Notes under the pieces: generated by a model | The model's input: only the letters and a program-made list of their open reading frames with translations | The model's database searches: none | Told to the model about the DNA's origin: nothing | From: Intrasporangiaceae bacterium | Lineage (GTDB): Bacteria; Actinomycetota; Actinomycetes; Actinomycetales; Dermatophilaceae | Direction: 5' to 3' | Length of the DNA: 10,181 bases | NCBI GenBank assembly: GCA_012518475.1 | Contig: JAAYSB010000156.1 | Location: forward strand, 1 to 10,181 | Part shown: piece by piece, positions 1 through 6,801 of the stretch | How the letters are laid out: every line of letters begins with the position of its first letter | Position numbering within the stretch: the first letter of the stretch is position 1 | Made by a program: the position numbers and the translations under genes

Positions 1-564
1 GAGGCCCCACACCCCGCAGAACGCAGCGGGAGTGCGGATCGAGCCGCCGATGTCGCTGCCGACCTCGGCCAGCACATACCCGGCCGCCAACGCGGCGGCG
101 GACCCGCCGGAGGAGCCGCCCGGGGACAGCCCGTGGCGGTAGGGGTTGTGCGTGACGCCGTAGACGGGGTTGGCGGTCTGCAGGTCCGAGAGCAGCGGGG
201 GAACGTTGGTCTTGCCGAGGATGACGGCGCCCGCTGCCTTCAGGCGGGTGACGACGTCGGCGTCCTTGTGCGGGAAGAACTTTGCGTGTTCCTGGAGGCC
301 CCAGGTCGTCGGCAGGCCGGCGACGTCGATGGCCTCCTTGACCGTCATCGGCACACCGAGGAGCGGGGCGCGCTCGCCGCGTCGGAGCAGCTCGTCGGCG
401 TGGGCTGCCTGCTCCCGGGCCCGGTCGAAGTCGCGCACGACGACGGCGTTGACAGCCCCGTCCTGGGCCTCGATGCGCGCGATGGTGCTCTCGAGCGTCT
501 CCACGGCGGTGCGTTCGCCGTCGGCCATCGCGGCCACGAGGTTGTGCACCTGTCCGGGTCTCAT
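1..564 (-). CDS. Amidase-signature family hydrolase, N-terminal 188 residues (cut by window edge)
   Basis: Partial gene: it starts at ATG 564-562 and runs off the left edge without a stop, so only 188 codons are visible of a family usually 450-500 residues long. The protein begins MRPGQVHNLV. It shows the amidase-signature Ser-cisSer-Lys triad with family spacing: Lys76 in VPMTVKEAID, cis-Ser151 in PGGSSGGSAAA, and nucleophile Ser175 in GSDIGGSIRTPA (75 and 24 residues apart, as in known members). The family hydrolyses amide bonds (amidases, GatA, fatty-acid amide and aryl-acylamide hydrolases). The substrate cannot be told from this half, and no GatB/GatC neighbour is visible, so glutamyl-tRNA amidotransferase is not favoured. 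It lies 44 bases downstream of the DUF2339-like gene on the same strand. AGGAG sits only one base before the ATG, too close for a normal ribosome site, while TAGGGT 8 bases upstream could be a -10 for a leaderless start. No signal peptide is seen, so a cytoplasmic enzyme is likely. Confidence 0.93.
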   Translation of the reverse strand, partial: MRPGQVHNLVAAMADGERTAVETLESTIARIEAQDGAVNAVVVRDFDRAREQAAHADELLRRGERAPLLGVPMTVKEAIDVAGLPTTWGLQEHAKFFPHKDADVVTRLKAAGAVILGKTNVPPLLSDLQTANPVYGVTHNPYRHGLSPGGSSGGSAAALAAGYVLAEVGSDIGGSIRTPAAFCGVWGL

Positions 565-608
565 GCTCCTGGACCCTAGTGCGCGCGCTGGTGAGTGGGC
601 TGCGGAGC

Positions 609-1946
609 TCATGACCTCCGCGGGCCGGACTTGTCGAGCCGCCTCTCCGTGGAGGGGTCCTCGGCGTCGATCTCGGCCAGGGTGTCGTCGAGCCGTTCGA
701 GCCTGGTCCAGGCGCTGACGAGGAGGTATGCGCCGCTCGCCACTGCGAGGACCGTCCCGGCCACTGGTGCGGTCGGAAGTGCGAAGGCGGCGATGATGAG
801 CAGGACGGTTCCGATGACGAGCGCGCCCACCCAGACCCAGGCCGAGGCGAACGCCCGGTCGGTCAGACTGTGCACGAGTGCCGCCAGGGCGAGGAAGAGA
901 CCGCTCAGGGAGGCGGCGACGACGAGCTGGTCGGTCCGGAGGTTCGCCACGGCGACGGCGAGCGGGAGGGCGGCGGCGAGCGCCGCATACAGGGGCAGGT
1001 GGGCCAGGCGCCGGGACTGCTCGGTGACACCGGCGAGCACCATGCCGACCGCTGTGACCGCGAGGACGGTGATGACAGTGGAGCGCTCACCAGGCCAGCC
1101 CACCGCGAAGCCGAGCAGGATGACGGTCCCCGGGACGACGCGGGCGGCATAGAGCCAGCGCCACTCCTGGCCGAGGTGGGCCAGAGCCGAGCCGACGAGG
1201 AGGATGGCGACGAACGAGTACGTCGAGAGCGAATCCAGCCCGCCGACCATCGGCGCGAGCACCAATGCGGGTGCGGCGGCGAGGACGGCCAGCAGCTCGC
1301 TGTCCCAGCGGCGGGCGAGGACGAAGGCACCGGCCGACAGGAGGCCGGCGAGCACAAGTCCGGCCGTGGCGGGGATGAAGTCGTAGAGCGCGGTCGCGGC
1401 GAGGAGGTCGAGGTACGCCGCGGCCAGACCTGTTGCGACGAGGGCTTCCCCGCCGCTGATCCGGTTCGCGCGCGGGGCTGGGGACCGGCGGCGGACGATC
1501 ACGCCGGCGGTGAACAGGCCGCCGGCGAGCAGGCCGCCGGCGACCGTGCGCGGGCCGGGGCCGAAGATGCCGGCCGCGATGGCGATGGCGAGGAGGAAGG
1601 CGACGCCGATGAGGGTGACGACCGCCCCGATCGCGCCGAGGACCTTGGCGACCATGCCAGGTCGCTCCCACCACCGCGGGGTGTCGGGTGCTTGGGGCGG
1701 TGCGGGAGGGTGAGCCGTCGGCGGATGGTGTTCTGGTGGTTCAACGGGCCCGGGAGCACCGGAAAACCGGCCGTCGGCGGTGTGGGGCGGGGGTGACACC
1801 GGCGTGACGGAGGCATGGAGGTCCTGGCGGAGCCGGGCCAGGCCGTTGCCGACCGCATACAGCCTCGTCATGGCCTCGGCGAACTGAGACTCGAGGTCAC
1901 GGATCTGGTCGCGCGTGTCGATCTGGGTCGTGCCGGTCTGTGTCAT
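609..1946 (-). CDS. DUF2339-like polytopic membrane protein
   Basis: 445 residues. Residues 10-45 are charged and amphipathic and could form a short coiled coil (DQIRDLESQFAEAMTRLYAV). Residues 46-92 are a Pro/His-rich linker. From about residue 98 to 413 there are about 11-12 hydrophobic segments separated by very short loops, followed by an acidic/basic C-terminal tail (about 414-445). The order of helix, basic pair (VRRRSPAPR), then GGEALVATGLAAAYLDLLAA and a RRWDSELLAVLAA segment resembles the DUF2339 family of predicted bacterial membrane proteins, whose function is unknown. Other members are often much longer, so this is a short form. The ATG at 1946-1944 follows GGAGGT with no spacer. 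No better start is visible downstream before the hydrophobic core. The linker (residues about 56-76) is encoded by a diverged copy of the repeat at 4327-4386. It lies 57 bases after the histidine kinase gene and may share its transcript. Gene: confident; family: moderately confident. Confidence 0.85.
   Translation of the reverse strand: MTQTGTTQIDTRDQIRDLESQFAEAMTRLYAVGNGLARLRQDLHASVTPVSPPPHTADGRFSGAPGPVEPPEHHPPTAHPPAPPQAPDTPRWWERPGMVAKVLGAIGAVVTLIGVAFLLAIAIAAGIFGPGPRTVAGGLLAGGLFTAGVIVRRRSPAPRANRISGGEALVATGLAAAYLDLLAATALYDFIPATAGLVLAGLLSAGAFVLARRWDSELLAVLAAAPALVLAPMVGGLDSLSTYSFVAILLVGSALAHLGQEWRWLYAARVVPGTVILLGFAVGWPGERSTVITVLAVTAVGMVLAGVTEQSRRLAHLPLYAALAAALPLAVAVANLRTDQLVVAASLSGLFLALAALVHSLTDRAFASAWVWVGALVIGTVLLIIAAFALPTAPVAGTVLAVASGAYLLVSAWTRLERLDDTLAEIDAEDPSTERRLDKSGPRRS
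1721..1780 (+). repeat. Copy A of a 60-bp imperfect palindromic repeat (inside the DUF2339-like gene)
   Basis: Aligned without gaps to 4327-4386 it shows about 46 of 60 identical bases, including the shared first 13 (GCGGATGGTGTTC) and a shared right end CCGTCG-CGG. Both copies have the same orientation on the plus strand. This copy is read in frame by the DUF2339-like gene as part of its Pro-rich linker (GRFSGAPGPVEPPEHHP). The corresponding minus-strand frame of copy B would encode GWFPGGPEAVGAPEHHP, so the similarity holds at both levels. The inverted-repeat arms are more eroded here than in copy B. Confidence 0.7.
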
Positions 1947-2003
1947 ACCTCCAGCGTCGTGGAGCCTGGGTCAGCGCGCCTGAGCCCGACTACTCATCTG
2001 GGG

Positions 2004-3518
2004 CTAGTCGTCGGTGTCGGTGACCGGTGCCGTGGCGCGGGGGAGCTGGGCGACGAAGGTCGCGCCGCCGCCGGGGGTCTCGGTGACGCCGACGCGGCCA
2101 CCCTGGTGGGTGATGAGCGCCGAGACGATGGCGAGCCCGAGGCCGTTGCCGCCCCCACCGGTCCGGCCCCGGGACGGGTCGGAGCGGTAGAAGCGCTGGA
2201 ACACCTTGCCTGCCTCGGCACGCGGGATCCCCGGGCCGTGGTCGCGGACCTCGAGGACGGCCATGTCGCCGAGATGGCCGACTGCGACCTCGATCGGGCT
2301 GCCCGCGGGGGTATGCCGGACCGCGTTGCCGAGAAGGTTGACGAGGACCTGGCGCAGCGCGGACTCGTCAGCGAGTGCGTGGACCGGGCCGAGACGACCC
2401 TCGACCGCCTGCAACGTGATGGACCGGTCGGGCTCACGGACCTGGGCGTCGGCGACGGCGTCTGCCGCGAGCACGGTGAGGTCGAGGGTGGCCACGGCCA
2501 AGTCGGGGGTCTCGTCGAGGCGCGCGAGGGTGAGCAGATCCTCGACGAGGCCGCTCATCCGGGCGGCCTCGGACTCGATCCGGCCCATCGCGGTGTCGAG
2601 GGCGTCCTCAGTGGGGATGGCGCCCTGGCGATAGAGCTCGGCGTATCCGCGCACCGTGGCGAGCGGGGTGCGCAGCTCGTGCGAGGCGTCGGCGACGAAC
2701 TGCCGCATCCGGTCCTCGCTGCGCTCGCGCGCCTCGAAGGAGCTCTCGATCTGGGTGAGCATCGCGTTGAGCGAGCGGGAGAGGGAGGCGACCTCGTCCT
2801 CGGCGGCGTGGGTCGGGATGCGCTGGGTGAGGTCGCCGTCGGCGATGGCTCCGGCGGTGTCCTCGATGACGCGCAGCGGCCGGAAGGCGCGGCGGACCGC
2901 ATAGAAGCCGGTGGCCGCGGCGGTGACGATGGCGGCGAGCCCGAGCAGGCTCGACATCGCGATCATCCGCTGCACGGTCGCGTTGACGCTCGTCAGGGGC
3001 AGGCCGAGGGCGAAGGTGCCGCGGTCGTCGGACAGCTTCCCGGCGAGCAGCCTCCAGGAGGTCTGGCCCGGCTCGCTGTGGACGGTGAAGGGCTGGCCCG
3101 TGGCGACCCGTGGGTCGTCGAGCCGGATCGGCGCGACGTCCGGGCTCGAGCCGACGACGGTCGAGTCGACGGTCATGAGCGGCTCACCCTCGGGGGTCAT
3201 GATGATGAGCGAGTACCCGGTCGGGATGCGGACCGACCCCGTGACGACGAGGTCGCGCAGCGCCTGACTGACGATGGGGCGGGTGGCCGCCTGCAACTCG
3301 GCGTCGATCCGCTCAGTGAGGTCGCGCTTGAGAAGGAACGCGGTCGCTGCGGTCGTCAGGCTGACCGTGAGCAGGAGGAGGGTGAGCAGGATCGCGACGA
3401 GCCGGATCTGCAGGGGGATCGTCTGCAGTCCCTGATGGATGCGCGCCCGCAGCGAGGTCCGTGGTCGGGACGGGGGGGCGACGTCCGCCGACCGTGCGGC
3501 GGTCACCGGTTCGCTCAC
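2004..3518 (-). CDS. Two-component sensor histidine kinase (HAMP, HisKA, HATPase_c)
   Basis: 504 residues with GTG start at 3518-3516. The GTGA overlaps the stop of the response regulator gene by 4 bases, so the pair is translationally coupled. Order of parts: cytoplasmic N-terminus 1-37, transmembrane helix about 38-63, extracellular sensor about 64-184, second helix about 185-208, HAMP about 209-262, HisKA with phospho-acceptor His280 (DASHELRTPLATVRGY), then the ATP-binding domain with N box (Asn394, Asn398 in LVNLLGNAVRHTP), G1 DHGPGIP (426-432), F box FQRFYRSD (440-447) and G2 GNGLGLAI (457-464). It is complete and should be active: it autophosphorylates His280 and passes the phosphate to the partner regulator. 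The sensor shows no recognisable ligand-binding fold, so the signal is unknown. The pair resembles mycobacterial PhoPR or TrcRS in layout, and the kinase alone does not decide between them. Confidence 0.96.
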   Translation of the reverse strand: MSEPVTAARSADVAPPSRPRTSLRARIHQGLQTIPLQIRLVAILLTLLLLTVSLTTAATAFLLKRDLTERIDAELQAATRPIVSQALRDLVVTGSVRIPTGYSLIIMTPEGEPLMTVDSTVVGSSPDVAPIRLDDPRVATGQPFTVHSEPGQTSWRLLAGKLSDDRGTFALGLPLTSVNATVQRMIAMSSLLGLAAIVTAAATGFYAVRRAFRPLRVIEDTAGAIADGDLTQRIPTHAAEDEVASLSRSLNAMLTQIESSFEARERSEDRMRQFVADASHELRTPLATVRGYAELYRQGAIPTEDALDTAMGRIESEAARMSGLVEDLLTLARLDETPDLAVATLDLTVLAADAVADAQVREPDRSITLQAVEGRLGPVHALADESALRQVLVNLLGNAVRHTPAGSPIEVAVGHLGDMAVLEVRDHGPGIPRAEAGKVFQRFYRSDPSRGRTGGGGNGLGLAIVSALITHQGGRVGVTETPGGGATFVAQLPRATAPVTDTDD

Positions 3519-4270
3519 GAGGGCGGCAGCCGCAGGACGTAGCCGACGCCCCGCTTGGTGTGGATGAGCGGCGGCAGGCCCTCGGTGTCGATCTTGCGCC
3601 GCAGGTAGGAGATGTAGGACTCGACGATCCCGGCCTCCCCGCGGAAGTCGTAGTCCCAGACGTGATCGAGGATCTGGGCCTTGGACAGCACGCGGTTGGG
3701 GTTGAGCATGAGGTAGCGGAGCAGCTTGAACTCCGTGGGGGAGACCTCGATGGTCCGGCCCGCGCGGCGCACCTCGTGGGAGTCGTCGTCGAGGGTGAGG
3801 TCCTCGAAGGTGATCGCGCTGCCCTCGTCCTCGCTCGGCCGGGTCCGGCGGAGCACAGCGCGGATCCGGGCGACGACCTCCTCCAGGCTGAACGGCTTGG
3901 TCACGTAGTCGTCACCCCCGACGGTCAGGCCCTTGACCTTGTCCTCGACCGAGTCACGGGCGGTGACGAAGACGATCGGCAGCGGCCGGCCGGACTCCCG
4001 CAGCCGGCGGGTCACGGTGAAGCCGTCCATGTCGGGAAGCATGACGTCGAGGACGCACAGGTCGGGGTGGTTGCGTGCCGCAGCGGCGATGGCGTCGGCA
4101 CCGGTCGCTGCGACCTCGACCTCGAAGCCGGCGAAGCGCAGGCTCGTCGCGAGGAGCTCTCGGATGTTCGCCTCGTCCTCGACGACGAGGAGTCGGGCCT
4201 CCGGCTCGCCGTTCTGGCGCTCGGCTGAGCCGCGGCCGGGTGCGGGGGATGCGGTCCGGCGGGTCTGCAT
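3515..4270 (-). CDS. OmpR/PhoB-family response regulator, PhoP-like
   Basis: 251 residues. The receiver domain (about 26-142) has acidic pair Glu31/Asp32, phospho-acceptor Asp75 (LCVLDVMLPDMDG), Thr103 and Lys125 (GGDDYVTKPFSLEEVVAR). The winged-helix DNA-binding domain (about 153-247) has VSPTEFKLLRYL, LSKAQILDHVWDYDF, the SYLRRKID recognition helix region and GVGYVLR. From memory, the N-terminal extension ending PEAR before the receiver, and the two motifs above, resemble Mycobacterium tuberculosis PhoP (247 residues) more than PhoB or MtrA. Orthology is not proven, so no symbol is given. The ATG at 4270-4268 was chosen because a PhoP-box-like repeat and a -10-like hexamer lie just upstream, although the frame stays open further left on the minus strand through the repeat into the XPB gene. 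It acts as a transcription factor controlled by the adjacent kinase and probably regulates its own promoter. Confidence 0.95.
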   Translation of the reverse strand: MQTRRTASPAPGRGSAERQNGEPEARLLVVEDEANIRELLATSLRFAGFEVEVAATGADAIAAAARNHPDLCVLDVMLPDMDGFTVTRRLRESGRPLPIVFVTARDSVEDKVKGLTVGGDDYVTKPFSLEEVVARIRAVLRRTRPSEDEGSAITFEDLTLDDDSHEVRRAGRTIEVSPTEFKLLRYLMLNPNRVLSKAQILDHVWDYDFRGEAGIVESYISYLRRKIDTEGLPPLIHTKRGVGYVLRLPPS

Positions 4271-4277
4271 ACCCCTG

Positions 4278-4283
4278 ATTGTC
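4278..4283 (-). promoter_or_regulatory. Candidate -10 element for the response regulator gene
   Basis: On the minus strand this reads GACAAT, followed by 7 bases (CAGGGGT) and the ATG at 4270. It fits the actinobacterial -10 pattern except for the first base, at a distance that would start the transcript at or near the start codon (leaderless). AGGGG lies only one base from the ATG, which is poor for a Shine-Dalgarno site. The same hexamer at nearly the same distance precedes the lyase gene. No convincing -35 is seen; the direct repeat at 4293-4310 covers that position. Confidence 0.45.
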
Positions 4284-4292
4284 CCGCTGTCG

Positions 4293-4310
4293 GCTGGGAG
4301 TTTCCTGGGA
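4293..4310 (-). promoter_or_regulatory. PhoP-box-like direct repeat upstream of the response regulator gene
   Basis: The minus strand reads TCCCAGG-AAAC-TCCCAGC: two 7-base half sites separated by 4 bases, an 11-base period. OmpR/PhoB-family regulators bind direct repeats spaced about one helical turn, and the known mycobacterial PhoP box is two TCACAGC half sites with a 4-base spacer. Each half site here differs from TCACAGC by one or two bases. The site spans about -23 to -40 relative to the start codon and therefore overlaps the -35 position of the candidate promoter, fitting autoregulation. The spacing and repeat are seen in the sequence; binding is inferred. Confidence 0.5.
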
Positions 4311-4326
4311 ATCACCTGACTCGTTC

Positions 4327-4386
4327 GCGGATGGTGTTCCGGTGCTCCGACGGCCTCCGGGCCACCAGGAAACCATCCGTCGACGG
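4327..4386 (-). repeat. Copy B of the 60-bp palindromic repeat, possible XPB terminator
   Basis: It begins directly after the XPB stop codon (4389-4387). On the minus strand, GGATGGT-TTCC-T-GGTG near one end can pair with CACC-GGAA-CACCATCC near the other, giving about 15 base pairs with two single-base bulges. Inside lies a small GGCC-CGGA-GGCC hairpin, so the transcript could form a branched stem-loop. There is no U-run, but many actinobacterial terminators lack one. It therefore may end the XPB transcript and insulate the regulator promoter at 4271-4310. It shares about 77% identity with the copy at 1721-1780. Confidence 0.65.
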
Positions 4387-6045
4387 TCAGGGGAGGACGT
4401 CCTCCGCGTCGACGATGCGGTATGCGTAGCCCTGCTCGGCGAGGAATCGTTGCCGGTGCGCAGCGAAGTCGGCGTCGACGGTGTCCCGCGCGACGACCGT
4501 GTAGAAGTGGGCCGTGCGCCCGTCGCCCTTGGGACGAAGGACCCGCCCGAGACGTTGGGCCTCCTCCTGCCGGGAGCCGAAGGTACCCGAGATCTGGATC
4601 GCCACGCTCGCCTCGGGCAGGTCGATCGAGAAGTTCGCGACCTTGGACACGACGAGCCGGCTGATCTCCCCGGTCCGGAACGCGGCGAACAGCTTCTGCC
4701 GCTGCGCCACAGGGGTCTCGCCGGTGATGATGTCGGCGTCGAGGGCCTCGGCCACCTCGTGCAGCTGGTCGAGGTACTGGCCGATGATCAGGGTCGGTTC
4801 GCCGGGGTGCCGCTCGGCGAGTGCACGGATCACCGGCAGCTTCGTCGGCGTGCACGACGCCAGGCGGTAGCGGTCGTCGGGCTCGGCCACCGCATACGCC
4901 ATCCGCTCGGCGTCGGGGAGGGTGACCCGCACCTCGACGCAGTCGGCGGGGGCGATGTAGCCCTGGGCCTCGATGTCCTTCCACGGCGCGTCATAGCGCT
5001 TCGGGCCGATGAGTGAGAACACGTCCGCCTCCCGGCCGTCCTCGCGCACGAGCGTCGCGGTCAGGCCGAGGCGCCGGCGGGCCTGCAGGTCGGCGGTCAT
5101 CCGGAAGATCGGCGCGGGAAGCAGGTGAACCTCGTCATAGACGATGAGCCCCCAGTCACGGGCATCGAGCAGGTCGAGGTGCCTGTAGACGCCCTTCCGT
5201 CTGGTCGTCAGCACCTGATAGGTCGCGATCGTGACCGGGCGGATCTCCTTGCGCTGCCCCGAGTACTCGCCGATCTCGTCCTCGGTGAGAGTCGTCCGCT
5301 TGAGCAGCTCGTCGTGCCACTGCCGCGCCGAGACGGTATTCGTCACGAGGATGAGCGTCGTCGCCTGCGCCTGGGCCATCGCGGCCGCCCCGACGAGGGT
5401 CTTGCCGGCGCCGCACGGCAGGACGACCACCCCGGAGCCGCCGTGCCAGAATCCCTCGACAGCGTGCTCCTGGTACGGCCGCAGCGACCAGTCGGCGGTC
5501 TCCAGCGCCATCGGGTGCGCCTCGCCGTCGACGTAGCCGGCGAGGTCCTCGGCCGGCCAGCCGACCTTGAGCAGCTCCTGCTTGAGGTGGCCGCGCTCGC
5601 TCGGGTGGACGGCGACCGTCGCGTCGTCGATCCGTGCGCCGATAAGCGGCTTGATCTTGGTGTGCCGCAGGATCTCCTCGAGGACCGCGCGGTCCGTCGA
5701 GCGCAGGACCAGGGGGTATGCCGTGCCCGCGTCGTCCTCGAAACCCGCCTCCAGCGTCAGGCGGCCGTACCGGGCCATCGTCTCGGCGACGTCGACGAGG
5801 AGGGACTGGGGCACCGCATACCGACTGTGGGTCAGGAGGGCGTCGACGACGCCCTCGGCGTCGTGACCGGCGGCTCGGGCGTTCCAGAGACCAAGGGGAG
5901 TCAGGCGGTAGGTGTGGACGTGCTCGGGGGCCCGCTCGAGCTCGGCGAACGGGGCGATGGCCCGGCGTGCCTCGTCGGCACGGGGGTGGTCGACCTCGAG
6001 AAGGAGGGTCTTGTCGCTCTGGACGATGAGGGGTCCGTCGGGCAC
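4387..6045 (-). CDS. XPB/Ssl2-type superfamily 2 DNA helicase
   Basis: 552 residues from the GTG at 6045-6043. That start is chosen because the protein then opens VPDGPLIVQSDKTLLLEVDH, matching as remembered the N-terminus of mycobacterial XPB (Rv0861c). An AGGA lies 5 bases upstream, and an upstream ATG at 6105 would overlap the preceding gene. Helicase motifs: Walker A LPCGAGKT (209-216), DEVH box (304-307), motif III LTATLVRED (328-336) containing the XPB RED motif (334-336), and motif VI QEEAQRLGRVLR (493-504). The N-terminal 190 residues match the bacterial XPB extension (APEHVHTYRLTPLGLWNARA). Bacterial XPB enzymes are ATP-dependent 3'-5' DNA helicases or translocases. Their cellular job is unsettled; a repair role is inferred from the eukaryotic TFIIH homologue. 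The gene is 7 bases downstream of the DUF4190-like gene, so the two are coupled. All catalytic motifs look intact. Confidence 0.97.
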   Translation of the reverse strand: MPDGPLIVQSDKTLLLEVDHPRADEARRAIAPFAELERAPEHVHTYRLTPLGLWNARAAGHDAEGVVDALLTHSRYAVPQSLLVDVAETMARYGRLTLEAGFEDDAGTAYPLVLRSTDRAVLEEILRHTKIKPLIGARIDDATVAVHPSERGHLKQELLKVGWPAEDLAGYVDGEAHPMALETADWSLRPYQEHAVEGFWHGGSGVVVLPCGAGKTLVGAAAMAQAQATTLILVTNTVSARQWHDELLKRTTLTEDEIGEYSGQRKEIRPVTIATYQVLTTRRKGVYRHLDLLDARDWGLIVYDEVHLLPAPIFRMTADLQARRRLGLTATLVREDGREADVFSLIGPKRYDAPWKDIEAQGYIAPADCVEVRVTLPDAERMAYAVAEPDDRYRLASCTPTKLPVIRALAERHPGEPTLIIGQYLDQLHEVAEALDADIITGETPVAQRQKLFAAFRTGEISRLVVSKVANFSIDLPEASVAIQISGTFGSRQEEAQRLGRVLRPKGDGRTAHFYTVVARDTVDADFAAHRQRFLAEQGYAYRIVDAEDVLP

Positions 6046-6050
6046 GCGGG

Positions 6051-6054
6051 TCCT
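6051..6054 (-). promoter_or_regulatory. Ribosome binding site of XPB overlapping the upstream stop codon
   Basis: The minus strand reads AGGA followed by 5 bases (CCCGC) and the GTG at 6045. Its first two bases are the last two of the TAG stop codon of the DUF4190-like gene (6055-6053). This decides the XPB start and implies that ribosomes terminating on the first gene can re-initiate on the second. Confidence 0.7.
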
Positions 6055-6727
6055 AGAAGCCGGGCTCAGAGAGTTCCGGTGCCAGAGCGACGAACCCCAC
6101 GACATACAGGACGAAGCCGACGACCGCGAGAACCAAGCCGCAGGCGAAGGCGATCCAGCCCCACTTGGTCAGCTTCGCCGACTGCACCGGATCGGTCGCC
6201 TGCTTCGTCAGGCCCAGGATGCCGAGGACGAGCGAGACGATCGTGACACCGCAGCAGGCGAAGATGCCGATGCCGCTGAGGATCGTCAGGACGAGCGCGG
6301 AGGTGTTCGTCTGGGAGGGGGCCTGGGCGTAGTAGCCGGGAGGCGGGGCGCCGTAGGGGGCGTTCGGGTCGCCGTAGGGGGCAGAGCCGTACGGGGCCTG
6401 ACCCTGCGGGGGATAGGGCGACCCGGGCGGCGGCGGCGGGGTTCCGTAGGTGCCGCTCAGAGGCGGGACCGGCGGTGCCGACTGGTCCTGGGAGCCGCCG
6501 GCGCCAGGGTCTGCGGTGTCCGAGCCGACGGCGTCGTCACGGGCCGGGGTGTCGGACGCCGGGGTGTCGGACGCTCGGGTGTCGGACTCCGGACCGGGCC
6601 GGTAGCCCGGGGACTGCCACTCCGACGGCGGGGGCGGGGGAGTGCTTCCCGAGGGCTGATCCCACCGCGGGTCCGGGGACGGCGAGGTCGGGTCGGTGTA
6701 CTCGTCGTCGCGGTTCTGCTCGCTCAT
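6053..6727 (-). CDS. Proline-rich DUF4190-like small membrane protein
   Basis: 224 residues. Residues 1-140 are a disordered, probably cytoplasmic tail rich in Pro, Ser, Asp, Gly and Tyr, with a five-Pro run (residues 30-34), three ASDTPA-like units (about 48-62) and APYG repeats (about 111-127). Residues about 143-173 and 188-214 form two hydrophobic segments joined by LTKQATDPVQSAKLTKWG. This two-helix pattern, with LVLGILGL before the loop, resembles the DUF4190 domain of actinobacterial membrane proteins, of unknown function. A Cys pair (158-159) lies inside the first segment. The ATG at 6727-6725 has AGGA 3 bases upstream. It is the first gene of a unit with XPB, and divergent from the lyase gene across 74 bases. 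A functional link to XPB is not known and may only reflect shared transcription. The repetitive tail may vary in length between strains. Confidence 0.85.
   Translation of the reverse strand: MSEQNRDDEYTDPTSPSPDPRWDQPSGSTPPPPPSEWQSPGYRPGPESDTRASDTPASDTPARDDAVGSDTADPGAGGSQDQSAPPVPPLSGTYGTPPPPPGSPYPPQGQAPYGSAPYGDPNAPYGAPPPGYYAQAPSQTNTSALVLTILSGIGIFACCGVTIVSLVLGILGLTKQATDPVQSAKLTKWGWIAFACGLVLAVVGFVLYVVGFVALAPELSEPGF
6546..6590 (-). repeat. Three tandem 15-bp units in the DUF4190-like gene
   Basis: Units at 6546-6560, 6561-6575 and 6576-6590 share the core GGGTGTCGGAC (plus strand) and differ by only a few bases. They keep the reading frame and encode SDT-containing pentapeptides (SDTRA, SDTPA, SDTPA) in the disordered tail. 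This is an in-frame minisatellite, likely made by slippage or unequal recombination. Confidence 0.75.
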
Positions 6728-6789
6728 CGTCCTGCCTTTGCTGTCATGCCTGTCAGGGCGGTCCCCCTGCGCCGGAGTCGAGCGTAACC

Positions 6790-6795
6790 GACAAT
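6790..6795 (+). promoter_or_regulatory. Candidate -10 element for the HMG-CoA lyase gene
   Basis: GACAAT is followed by 6 bases (GGCGGT) and ATG 6802, the same hexamer and almost the same spacing as in front of the response regulator. This fits a leaderless transcript; no well-placed Shine-Dalgarno sequence is present. No clear -35 is seen in the 74-base divergent region. On the minus strand of the same region, TACGCT (6786-6781) might be a -10 for the DUF4190-like gene, but the evidence is weak. Confidence 0.45.
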
Positions 6796-6801
6796 GGCGG
6801 T

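Noticed and set aside
1815..3542. Open plus-strand frame of 575 codons opposite the histidine kinase
   Set aside because: The translation is Asp/Gly/Val/Arg-rich with no domain pattern, and the minus strand carries a complete kinase. Long antisense frames are expected at this GC content.
3515..4270. Naming the regulator phoP and the kinase phoR
   Set aside because: Similarity to mycobacterial PhoP is strong by eye, but TrcR and TcrX share many of the same motifs; orthology needs a phylogeny.
4271..4984. Response regulator frame extended upstream through the repeat and into XPB
   Set aside because: The extension is antonymous in frame with XPB coding, and the promoter-like elements and the family's usual length (about 247-251 residues) favour the ATG at 4270.
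5125..6246. Open plus-strand frame of 373 codons opposite XPB
   Set aside because: XPB motifs on the minus strand are complete and in order; the plus frame is a shadow.
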